Assembly: GCF_029846235.1 (NCBI RefSeq)
Contig: NZ_JARVWP010000005.1
Location: forward strand, 310,001-374,000
Direction of reading: 5' to 3'
DNA: 64,000 bases
Origin: Bradyrhizobium sp. CER78
Lineage (GTDB): Bacteria; Pseudomonadota; Alphaproteobacteria; Rhizobiales; Xanthobacteraceae
Shown here: in pieces, positions 9,459 through 17,593 of the stretch
Position numbering within the stretch: the first letter of the stretch is position 1
Layout of the letters: the number at the start of each line of letters is the position of its first letter
Notes under the pieces: model-generated
Databases searched by the model: none
The model's input: only the letters and a program-made list of their open reading frames with translations
What the model was told of the DNA's origin: nothing
Position numbers and translations under genes: made by a program

Positions 9459-10067
9459 TCATGCGTCCATGAAGACCGGGTAGAGCGAGGCCAGCAGCAG
9501 GATGGCCATCACCACGTTGAAGGCGCGGATCGCCCGGGGTGAGGTTAGGACCGGCCGCAGCGCGGTGCCGAACAGCGCCCAGACGATGCAGGATACCGTC
9601 CCCAGGATCAGGCTGAGGCCGACCTGGATCGCGATGTTCCAGGGGAAGGCGGCAATCGCCGCATAGGCCGTGATGGTGCCGATCACCATCACCCAGCCCT
9701 TGGCATTGATCCACTGGAACATGGCCGCGCCCCAGAAGGTCATCGGGCCGCGGCCGGGCCTGTCGCCCTTGTCGGCCGAGGGCGGCTCGGCCATGGCGAT
9801 GACCGCTGCGAGATACACCAGATAGGCGACGCCGCCATATTTGAGGATCGTCTGCAGCACCGGATAGGCGATGAAGACGGCCCCGAGCCCGACGCCGACC
9901 GCGCCGACCATGAAGGCGAAACCGACCGTGATGCCGGCGATGTGGGGCACCGTGCGGCGGAAGCCATAGGTCAGCCCCGACGACAGCAGCATGATGTTGT
10001 TGGGGCCCGGGGTGAAGAACATCACGACGGCAAACACGACAAAGGCGAACAGCAGCGAGCTCGACAT
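9459..10067 (-). CDS. LysE/RhtB family exporter
   Basis: 202 residues, about six TM segments, with the family signature FFTPGPNNIMLLSSGLTYG near the N-terminus. LysE/RhtB proteins export amino acids or small metabolites across the inner membrane. The ATG at 10067 is chosen over an upstream TTG that would overlap the preceding gene; it sits 7 bases after that gene's stop. Its position in the ilv cluster beside another exporter suggests disposal of branched-chain or related amino acids. That is inference. Confidence 0.85.
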   Translation of the reverse strand: MSSSLLFAFVVFAVVMFFTPGPNNIMLLSSGLTYGFRRTVPHIAGITVGFAFMVGAVGVGLGAVFIAYPVLQTILKYGGVAYLVYLAAVIAMAEPPSADKGDRPGRGPMTFWGAAMFQWINAKGWVMVIGTITAYAAIAAFPWNIAIQVGLSLILGTVSCIVWALFGTALRPVLTSPRAIRAFNVVMAILLLASLYPVFMDA

Positions 10068-10074
10068 GGTGCCC

Positions 10075-10950
10075 TCACGCAACTTTCGGCAGCGCTTTTG
10101 GCCGCTTCGACAGCAGCATCACGGCGATGCCGCCGATGACCGTGACCATGCCGGCGAGCCGCAGCGGCCCGAATGTCTCGCCGAACACGATGCTGGAGGC
10201 GGCCGAGCCGACGAACGGCACCAGCAGCGCGAACGGCACCACCTGTGCCGCCGGATAATCCCTGAGCAGCCGGCCCCACAGCCAATAGGCGATGCTGGTC
10301 GAGATGCCGCCGAGGCAGAGCACGCAGACGAACCCGGTCAGCGACATGTGGCTCAGCGCCTGCCAGGTCGGCTGCGGCCCGTTGCTGATCAGGGTCAGCA
10401 CCGCGAGCGGCACCGCAGCGCACAGGCACAGCCAGGCGAACAGGTCGAACATCGGCGCTGTGTGCGCCTGCCGCAGCAGGAGATTGCCGATCGCAAAACT
10501 GACCGGACAGATCATCAGAATCGCAAAGGCTGTGACGCTGAAGTCATAGCCGACGGTGCCGCAGATCATCAACAGGCCGAGCGCGGCGATCGCGACGCCG
10601 ATCGCCTGCGGCCGCGTCGGCATCTCGCCGAAGGCGATCGCGGCGAACGCGATGGTGAACAGCGCCTGGCTCTGCACCACCACGCTGGAAAGTCCGACCG
10701 GGACGCCGTGCGCGATCGCGAAGGCCTGCGCGAGGAACTGGCCGAGGAACAGCGTGGAGCTGATCGCGATCAATAGCGGCCAGGGGACATCAGGCTTGCG
10801 CAGGAACAGGCAGGGCAACGCGGCAATAGCGAAGCGCAGCGTCGTCATGAGCTCCGGCGAGAACTCATTGAGCGCGATCCGGCTTGCGACGAACGCAAGC
10901 CCCCAGATCACCGCAACCATGACGGCGATGCCAACATCGGCCGGCTTCAT
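10075..10950 (-). CDS. EamA/DMT family transporter
   Basis: 291 residues with ten predicted TM segments in two EamA repeats. The first opens with VIWGLAFVASRIALNEFSP; the second contains LGGISTSIAYWLWGRLL. Drug/metabolite transporters of this type often export amino acids or purine derivatives. It is followed by the LysE-type gene at a 7-base gap and preceded by the methyltransferase gene at a 32-base gap, so all are likely one transcript. The substrate is not determinable. Confidence 0.85.
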   Translation of the reverse strand: MKPADVGIAVMVAVIWGLAFVASRIALNEFSPELMTTLRFAIAALPCLFLRKPDVPWPLLIAISSTLFLGQFLAQAFAIAHGVPVGLSSVVVQSQALFTIAFAAIAFGEMPTRPQAIGVAIAALGLLMICGTVGYDFSVTAFAILMICPVSFAIGNLLLRQAHTAPMFDLFAWLCLCAAVPLAVLTLISNGPQPTWQALSHMSLTGFVCVLCLGGISTSIAYWLWGRLLRDYPAAQVVPFALLVPFVGSAASSIVFGETFGPLRLAGMVTVIGGIAVMLLSKRPKALPKVA

Positions 10951-10982
10951 TGTTCTTCTTTTGCTTCCGTTTCGGTCGGGAT

Positions 10983-11678
10983 CTAGATCTGTTCGTCCGG
11001 CTTCGGTTTGCGCAGCAGATAGGTGCCGTGCAGCGGCGCGTGGTAGTCGGCGGCGACCATCGTGAAGCCGGTCTCGGTCAGCATACGCTCCATCACCCAG
11101 CCGAAGGTCGAGTATTCGTCGCGCATATGGGTCATCACGCTTTCGCGCTCGAAACCGTGGTTCTTGATCGAGAAATCGGCCCAGCCCTCGACATCGCGAT
11201 CGACACCGTCGGGCATGCTGACGAACACCATGTCGCGCAGATAGAAATTCGCGCCGGGCTTCAGCGCATTGAATATCCGCGACAGCGCCACCGCCTTCCA
11301 GAAGTCCGGCAGATGATGCAGCGTGAACTCGCTGACGATGAGGTCGTAGGAATTCGGCTGATAGGCAAAGGACAACAGCCCGGCCGGCTGGGTCCGGATC
11401 TTCGCCTTGCGGTCGCGCGCGTAGATTTCGGCGAGCCCGATCATCGCCGGCGAGATGTCGATGGCGTCGACCTCGGCGCCCATCAGCGCCGCCTCGGTCG
11501 CCAGCACGCCGTTGCCGCAGCCGATATCGGCGATCCGCCAGCTCGGCTTGACGCCGAGCATGGTCAGCGCCTGGCGGGCACGGACATCGCTGTCCTCGCT
11601 GACGTCATAGATCGAGGCAACCGCGGTATCGAGACCGACCTGCCGCCGTTGCGTGTAGTACCAGTCGCGCGCCAACAT
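10983..11678 (-). CDS. SAM-dependent class I methyltransferase
   Basis: 231 residues. Motif I reads IADIGCGNGVLA (49-60). A later acidic segment (AEVDAIDISPAMI) would bind the SAM ribose, and YDLIVSEFTLHHLPD fits motif IV. The start is 3 bases after the ilvN stop, which argues for translational coupling with acetolactate synthase. Methyltransferase_11/25-type enzymes act on small molecules, lipids or proteins; no substrate can be given. Its presence in an ilv operon is unexplained. Confidence 0.8.
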   Translation of the reverse strand: MLARDWYYTQRRQVGLDTAVASIYDVSEDSDVRARQALTMLGVKPSWRIADIGCGNGVLATEAALMGAEVDAIDISPAMIGLAEIYARDRKAKIRTQPAGLLSFAYQPNSYDLIVSEFTLHHLPDFWKAVALSRIFNALKPGANFYLRDMVFVSMPDGVDRDVEGWADFSIKNHGFERESVMTHMRDEYSTFGWVMERMLTETGFTMVAADYHAPLHGTYLLRKPKPDEQI

Positions 11679-11681
11679 GAC

Positions 11682-12224
11682 TCACATCCCTTCCGGCCCA
11701 CGCGTGATCGCGGCCACCCCGGTTCGTGACACCTCGACCAGGCCCAAGGGGCGCATCAGGTCGATGAACTGACTGATCTTGGACGAATTGCCCGTGATCT
11801 CGAATACGAAGCTCTCGGTCGTGGCATCGATCACCCGGGCGCGGAACGCATCCGCGAGCCGCAGCGCCTCGACGCGGTGATCGCCACCGCCCCGCACCTT
11901 GACCATCGCAAGCTCGCGCTCGATCGAACTGCCGGTCAGCGTCATGTCGACGACGCGGTAGACCGGGATCATGCGGTCGAGCTGATGCTTGATCTGCTGG
12001 ATCACCATCGGCGTGCCCGTGGTGACGATCGTGATCCGCGAGAGATGTTTCTGGCTCTCGGTCTCCGAGACGGTGAGACTTTCGATGTTGTAGCCGCGGC
12101 CGGAGAACAGGCCGATCACGCGGGCGAGCACGCCGGGCTCGTTCTGCACGAGCACGGACAGGGTGTGCGTCTCGTTCGGATCGTGACGCTCTTCGAGGAA
12201 GTAGGCGGATGCGGGCTGGTTCAT
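11682..12224 (-). CDS. ilvN: Acetolactate synthase small (regulatory) subunit
   Basis: 180 residues. The N-terminal ACT domain (HTLSVLVQNEPGVLARVIGLFSGRGYN is the opening, residues ~20-46) is followed by the ALS_ss_C domain. It activates the IlvB catalytic subunit and confers valine feedback control. It is separated from the larger subunit by the threonine dehydratase gene, an order that would bring three isoleucine-pathway genes together. The ATG at 12224 is 21 bases after the dehydratase stop. Confidence 0.95.
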   Translation of the reverse strand: MNQPASAYFLEERHDPNETHTLSVLVQNEPGVLARVIGLFSGRGYNIESLTVSETESQKHLSRITIVTTGTPMVIQQIKHQLDRMIPVYRVVDMTLTGSSIERELAMVKVRGGGDHRVEALRLADAFRARVIDATTESFVFEITGNSSKISQFIDLMRPLGLVEVSRTGVAAITRGPEGM

Positions 12225-12245
12225 GGTCGTCCCCTTACATTCTGT

Positions 12246-13232
12246 TCACGCCACCGCCCGCTGGGCGGCCGGCGCAGCATCCGTCCCGATCCAGGTCCGG
12301 AACAGATCGAAATCGATATTGCCGCCGCTCAGGATCAGGCCTACGCGCTTGCCGGCGAGCTTGCTCTTTTCCTGCAGCGCGGCCGCGAGCGCCGCGGCGC
12401 CCGCGCCCTCGGCGAGATTGTGGGTGTCGGTCCAGTAAGCGCGGATCGCCTGGCCGACTTCATCGTCGCTGACCTGCACGATACGGGATGCGCCCTTCTG
12501 GATCAGGGCGAACGCGTCCGCATCGGGAATCCGCGTCGCCATGCCGTCGGCGAGCGTATTGCTGGTCTCGGTGGTCACGATCCTTCCGGCTGCGAACGAC
12601 AGCGCGTAGGACGGCGCCTCGGTCGACTGCACGCCGACGATCTCGGTCTTCAGCCCGAGCAGGTCGCGCGCTATGATGCAGCCGGAGATGCCGGAGCCCT
12701 GCCCGATCGGCACATAGAGAATGTCGAGGTCGAGCGCCGAGCGGAACAGCTCGAGCGCGTAGGTCGCAACGCCCAGCACCAGGTCGGTGTGGAACGACGG
12801 CACCATGTGCAGGCCGGCGAACTGGGCGCGGCGCTCGGCCTCTTCGCGCGCGGCCTGAAAGTCCTCGCCATGCTCGACAAGCTCGGCGCCGAACGCATGC
12901 ATAGCGCGGTTCTTCTCGACCGAGTTGCCGCGCGGCACATAGATCACCGCCGGCACGCCGTGACGCCCCGCGGCAAACGCCAGGCTCTGGCCATGATTGC
13001 CGCGCGTCGCCGAGATGATGCCGGGCACATCGGGCCGCTCGCGCTTCAGCCGCTCGAGATAGACCAGGCCGCCGCGCACCTTGAAGGCGCCGGTCGGCGT
13101 GTGGTTCTCATGCTTGACCACGACCTCGGTACCGAGCCGCTCAGCCAGCAATGGCCAGGCATACGCCGGCGTCGCCGGCACTGCGGTGCCGACGATCCTG
13201 TGCGCGCGCTCGAGTTCGTTCAAGTCGAACAT
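12246..13232 (-). CDS. Threonine/serine dehydratase family PLP enzyme (threonine deaminase-like)
   Basis: 328 residues from the ATG at 13232. The PLP Lys lies in PTGAFKVRGG (Lys51), the Asn/Gly-rich segment is SATRGNHGQSLA, and a SGGNIDFDLF motif near the end binds the cofactor phosphate. There is no C-terminal ACT domain, so it resembles catabolic TdcB or a short IlvA rather than long feedback-controlled IlvA. Set between ilvB and ilvN it probably supplies 2-oxobutyrate for isoleucine. A role on serine or hydroxy-threonine is an alternative. The longer upstream frame is translated repeat sequence and is rejected. Confidence 0.88.
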   Translation of the reverse strand: MFDLNELERAHRIVGTAVPATPAYAWPLLAERLGTEVVVKHENHTPTGAFKVRGGLVYLERLKRERPDVPGIISATRGNHGQSLAFAAGRHGVPAVIYVPRGNSVEKNRAMHAFGAELVEHGEDFQAAREEAERRAQFAGLHMVPSFHTDLVLGVATYALELFRSALDLDILYVPIGQGSGISGCIIARDLLGLKTEIVGVQSTEAPSYALSFAAGRIVTTETSNTLADGMATRIPDADAFALIQKGASRIVQVSDDEVGQAIRAYWTDTHNLAEGAGAAALAAALQEKSKLAGKRVGLILSGGNIDFDLFRTWIGTDAAPAAQRAVA

Positions 13233-13257
13233 GGTAGCCCCGCTTGCGGTCTGCTCC

Positions 13258-13418
13258 CTCGCCCCGCTTGCGGGGCCGAGACGAGCTTTGCTCGCTCTGA
13301 GAGGGTTGGGGTGAGGGGGACTCTCCGCGGACACGGTGAGAGTTGGATTCGCGGAGACTCCCCCTCACCCGGATTGCGCTTGCGCGCAATCCGACCTCTC
13401 CCCGCAAGCGGGGCGAGG
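13258..13418. repeat. Large nested palindrome between ilvB and the dehydratase gene
   Basis: The outer arms are the 19-mer CCTCGCCCCGCTTGCGGGG and its exact complement at the right end. An inner pair matches GGGTGAGGGGGACTCTCCGC with its near-complement. The whole element could fold into one long hairpin inside the ilv mRNA. No other copy was seen in this window. Confidence 0.85.
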
Positions 13419-13452
13419 TGAAGAGAGAGTGCCTGCCGCGAACTCGACATCG

Positions 13453-15228
13453 TCACACCAGCGCCTTGCCGCCGGAGAAGGCCTTCGCGGTGGCCTCATC
13501 GGTGGCTTCTTCGGGCAGCAGCATCTCGTTGTGCGCCTTGCCCGACGGGATCATCGGGAAGCAGTTCTCCAGCGCGGCGACGCGGCAGTCGAACAGCACC
13601 GGGCGCTTGATCGAGATCATGTCCTTGATCGCGCCGTCGAGATCGGACGGCTTGGTCGCCTGCAGGCCGACGCAGCCATAGGCGTCGGCGAGCTTGACGA
13701 AGTCCGGCAGCGCCTCGGAGTACGAATGCGACAGGCGGTTGCCGTGCAGCAGCTGCTGCCACTGCCGCACCATGCCCATGTACTGGTTGTTCAGGATGAA
13801 TATCTTGATCGGCAGCTCGAACTGAACCGCCGTCGACATTTCCTGGATCGTCATCTGCACCGAGGCATCGCCGGCGATGTCGATCACCAGGCTGTCCGGA
13901 TGCGCCACCTGCACGCCGACCGCGGCCGGCAGGCCGTAGCCCATGGTGCCGAGACCGCCCGATGTCATCCAGCGGTGCGGTTCCTCGAAGCCGAAGAATT
14001 GCGCGGCCCACATCTGGTGCTGACCGACTTCGGTCGTGATGTAGGTGTCCTTGCCGCGGGTCAGCTCGAACAGGCGCTGGATCGCGTATTGCGGCAGGAT
14101 GACATCGTTGTTCTTGCGGTAGGACAGCGAGTTGCGCGCGCGCCATTGCGCGATCTGCTGCCACCACGCCTTGATGTCGGGCTTCTTCGCCTCCGCCTTG
14201 AACACCTGAAGCAGGTCGCCGAGCACGTTGCCGCAGTCGCCGATGATCGGCACGTCGACGCGGATGTTCTTGTTGATCGAGGACGGGTCGATGTCGATGT
14301 GGATCTTCTTCGAGCCCGGCGAGAACGCATCGGTGCGGCCGGTGATGCGGTCGTCGAAGCGCGCGCCGACGCACAGCATGACGTCGCAATCATGCATCGT
14401 CATGTTGGCCTCGTAGGTGCCGTGCATGCCGAGCATGCCGAGCCAGTTGGCACCGGACGCCGGATAGGCGCCCAGCCCCATCAAGGTCGAGGTGATCGGG
14501 AAGCCGGTCGCCTCCACCAGCTGGCGCAGCAGCTGCGAGGCCTCGGGGCCGGAATTGATCACGCCGCCGCCGGAATAGATCACCGGGCGTTTCGCGTTGG
14601 CGAGCATCGCCACCGCCTTGCGGATCTGGGTCGCATCGCCCTTGACGCGCGGCGTATAGGAGATGTGCACGTCCGACTTGCGCGGCGGATGATAGGTGCC
14701 GGTGGCGAACTGCACGTCCTTCGGCACGTCGACCAGCACCGGACCGGGCCGGCCGGTGGTGGCGACATAGAAGGCCTCGTGCAGCACCTTGGCGAGGTCG
14801 TTGATGTCACGCACCAGCCAATTGTGCTTGGTGGCGGGCCGGGTGATGCCGACGGTGTCGCATTCCTGGAAGGCGTCGTTGCCGATCAGATGGGTCGGCA
14901 CCTGGCCGGTGATGCAGACCAGCGGGATCGAATCCATCAGCGCGTCGGTCAGCGGCGTCACCATGTTGGTGGCGCCCGGGCCCGAGGTCACCAGCACGAC
15001 GCCGGGCTTGCCGGTCGAGCGGGCATAGCCTTCCGCGGCATGGCCGGCGCCCTGCTCGTGGCGGACCAAGATATGCTCGACCTCGCTCTGCTGGAAAATC
15101 TCGTCATAGATCGGAAGCACCGCACCGCCGGGATAGCCGAAGACATGCTGCACGCCGTGATCGATGAGTGCGCGCACGATCATCGCGGCGCCGGTCATCT
15201 GATTGGGATCGTGGCTCTTGTCGGTCAT
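13453..15228 (-). CDS. ilvB: Acetolactate synthase large (catalytic) subunit
   Basis: 591 residues. Thiamine-diphosphate enzyme that condenses two pyruvates, or pyruvate plus 2-oxobutyrate. The catalytic Glu lies in LVRHEQGAGHAAEGYARS. The FAD/central domain contains GGGVINSGPEASQLL. The C-terminal TPP domain has GDASVQMTIQEM and NNQYMGMVRQWQ. The ATG at 15228 is followed by MTDKSHDPNQM. It is the first gene of the ilv cluster and is preceded by an attenuator-like leader (15294-15471). Confidence 0.97.
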   Translation of the reverse strand: MTDKSHDPNQMTGAAMIVRALIDHGVQHVFGYPGGAVLPIYDEIFQQSEVEHILVRHEQGAGHAAEGYARSTGKPGVVLVTSGPGATNMVTPLTDALMDSIPLVCITGQVPTHLIGNDAFQECDTVGITRPATKHNWLVRDINDLAKVLHEAFYVATTGRPGPVLVDVPKDVQFATGTYHPPRKSDVHISYTPRVKGDATQIRKAVAMLANAKRPVIYSGGGVINSGPEASQLLRQLVEATGFPITSTLMGLGAYPASGANWLGMLGMHGTYEANMTMHDCDVMLCVGARFDDRITGRTDAFSPGSKKIHIDIDPSSINKNIRVDVPIIGDCGNVLGDLLQVFKAEAKKPDIKAWWQQIAQWRARNSLSYRKNNDVILPQYAIQRLFELTRGKDTYITTEVGQHQMWAAQFFGFEEPHRWMTSGGLGTMGYGLPAAVGVQVAHPDSLVIDIAGDASVQMTIQEMSTAVQFELPIKIFILNNQYMGMVRQWQQLLHGNRLSHSYSEALPDFVKLADAYGCVGLQATKPSDLDGAIKDMISIKRPVLFDCRVAALENCFPMIPSGKAHNEMLLPEEATDEATAKAFSGGKALV

Positions 15229-15293
15229 GGTTCGCTCCGGATGCGCTTGTTTTTGCGCGGCTTTTGTCGGTTCTCGTCAGTTCGGCTTCGGGC

Positions 15294-15318
15294 AATAAAA
15301 AGGGGCCCCAGAGGCCCC
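15294..15318 (-). terminator. Attenuator terminator upstream of ilvB
   Basis: On the minus strand: GGGGCC, a 5-base loop, GGCCCC, then TTTTTATT. It sits ~65 bases before the ilvB start, inside the leader. That is where a transcription attenuator would be, rather than at the end of a gene. Confidence 0.85.
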
Positions 15319-15320
15319 AT

Positions 15321-15368
15321 GCACACCGCCCGAATTTGGATGGCAGCTAGCCATCCCCGGCGGTGTGC
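15321..15368 (-). promoter_or_regulatory. Leader hairpin of the ilvB attenuator
   Basis: Perfect arms GCACACCGCC and GGCGGTGTGC enclose a smaller hairpin GATGGC-TAGCT-GCCATC. The leader-peptide stop codon lies in the inner loop. A ribosome reaching the stop, or stalled on the Ile/Leu/Val codons just upstream, would change whether this hairpin forms. I could not identify a convincing antiterminator pairing by eye. Confidence 0.7.
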
Positions 15369-15412
15369 CTGGGTACGACGGCGATAAGCAGTTTGGTAAT
15401 AATGTTGCGCAC
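15347..15412 (-). CDS. ilvB leader peptide (attenuation peptide)
   Basis: A 21-codon frame from GTG at 15412: VRNIITKLLIAVVPRHTAGDG, then TAG. Eight of the ten codons following Asn3 are Ile, Leu or Val, or lie between such codons (IITKLLIAVV), exactly the regulatory amino acids of the downstream pathway. A longer version could begin at ATG 15448, but that codon overlaps the -10 box. GGGAAGA lies 12 bases before the GTG. The peptide would have no function except to report Ile/Leu/Val-tRNA charging to the attenuator. Confidence 0.7.
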   Translation of the reverse strand: MRNIITKLLIAVVPRHTAGDG

Positions 15413-15443
15413 GAGACGACCCAGTCTTCCCAAAGGTTGCGCG

Positions 15444-15471
15444 AACATAGCGGCCAAAGCCTGAATGTCAA
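15444..15471 (-). promoter_or_regulatory. ilvB: Promoter of the ilvB leader transcript
   Basis: Minus strand: TTGACA (15471-15466), a 16-bp spacer and TATGTT (15449-15444). The -35 is a perfect consensus. The predicted start just downstream would give a leader of about 210 bases before ilvB. Confidence 0.65.
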
Positions 15472-15577
15472 GGCAAGGCAAGCACTTTCGCGATTTACGT
15501 ACTCTACCGGGGTTCCGCTCGTTCGGCGAGTGTTTTTGCGGCAGCGAACGCGCATGGCTGACGGGCGTGCGGGCCGT

Positions 15578-15667
15578 CCGTAGCCCGGATGGAGCGGAGC
15601 GAAATCCGGGACCAGCGCGTCCTGGGGCGAGATTCGCGGATTGCGCTGCGCTCGATCCGGGCTACGG
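15578..15667. repeat. CCGTAGCCCGGAT palindromic repeat, copy 1
   Basis: Outer arms CCGTAGCCCGGAT and ATCCGGGCTACGG. The inner halves are GGAGCGGAGCGAAATCCGGG and CGGATTGCGCTGCGCTCGAT. The second copy is at 56908-56996. The right end overlaps the last codons and stop of miaA. Confidence 0.85.
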
Positions 15668-16589
15668 AATGCGGCTCTCCAGCCACGCCGTCGCCGCCTC
15701 CGGCGCCACCCATTCGAATTCCGGAAGCTGGTGGCGAAACCAGGTGAACTGGCGCTTGGCGTAGTGACGGGTGTCGGCACGGCCGATCTCGGCGGCCTCC
15801 TCCCTGCTGATTTCGCCGTTGATGTGCCGGATCAGCGCCGGCACGCCATGGGCCTTCATCGCCGGCAGCAGCGGATCGAGCCCGCGCGCCGCAAGCTGCC
15901 CGACCTCGTCGAGCGCGCCGGCGTCGAGCATCGCGCCGAACCGGGCGTCGATCCGCGCATAGAGCTTTTCCCGATCAGGCGCGAGAAACAGCGCGTGGAA
16001 TTCGCCCTGCGGCAGCAGCGGCGGCAGCCCGTCGCGATGCCAGTCCGGCAGTGGGCGGCCGGTGGCCTCGACGACCTCGAGCGCCCGCGCGATGCGGGTC
16101 CGATCGCGCGGCTTCAGCCGTTCGGCCGACACCGGATCGCGCTGCGCCAGTTCGGCATGCAGCGCCTGGACGCCGTGCTGCTCCAGCCTTGCGCGAACAG
16201 CGTCGCGCACATCAGAGGGGATCGGCGGCACCGCCGAGAGGCCGCGCGTCAGCGCCTTGAAATAGAGGCCCGAGCCGCCGATGAAGATCGGCAACTGTCG
16301 CTGCGCGCGCGCCTCGCCGAGCACCCTCGCCGCGTCAGTCACCCAGGCGCCGGCGGAGAAATTCACGCCGGCGTCGACATGGCCGTAGAGCCGGTGCGGA
16401 ACCTGCGCCTCCTCACTGGTCGTCGGCCGCGCGGTGATGATCCGGAGGTCGCGATAGACCTGCATGGAATCGGTATTGATGACGGCCCCGCCGGTCCGCT
16501 GCGCAAGCGCGAGCGCCAGGGCCGACTTGCCGCTAGCGGTCGGCCCTGCGATAAGCACTGCCTTGTCCAACAATCCCGAATGCGCCTGC

Positions 16590-16591
<2 letters not shown>
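15662..16591 (-). CDS. miaA: tRNA dimethylallyltransferase
   Basis: 309 residues, normal for the family. It transfers a dimethylallyl group to A37 of tRNAs that read U-starting codons. The P-loop is GPTASGKS (16-23), the catalytic Asp is in [11 protein letters not shown], and RRFTW-like substrate contacts appear as [12 protein letters not shown]. The ATG at 16591 has GAGGGA four bases upstream on its strand. That ATG shares two bases with the serB start on the other strand. The last residues and TAG stop are encoded by the end of a palindromic repeat. Confidence 0.95.
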
Positions 16592-17495
<904 letters not shown>

Positions 17496-17502
17496 GGTCA
17501 CA

Positions 17503-17582
17503 GTCATTCCGGGGCGATGCGAAGCATCGAACCCGGAATCTCGAGATTCCGGGTTCGGTCCTGCGGACCGCCCCGGAATGAC
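17503..17582. repeat. GTCATTCCGGGG palindromic repeat, copy 2
   Basis: Near-identical to the element at 8197-8277: GTCATTCCGGGGCG at the left, the CCCGGAATCTCGAGATTCCGGG core, and CGCCCCGGAATGAC at the right. It lies between the convergent serB and degP genes. Confidence 0.9.
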
Positions 17583-17593
17583 GTCGGCAAATA

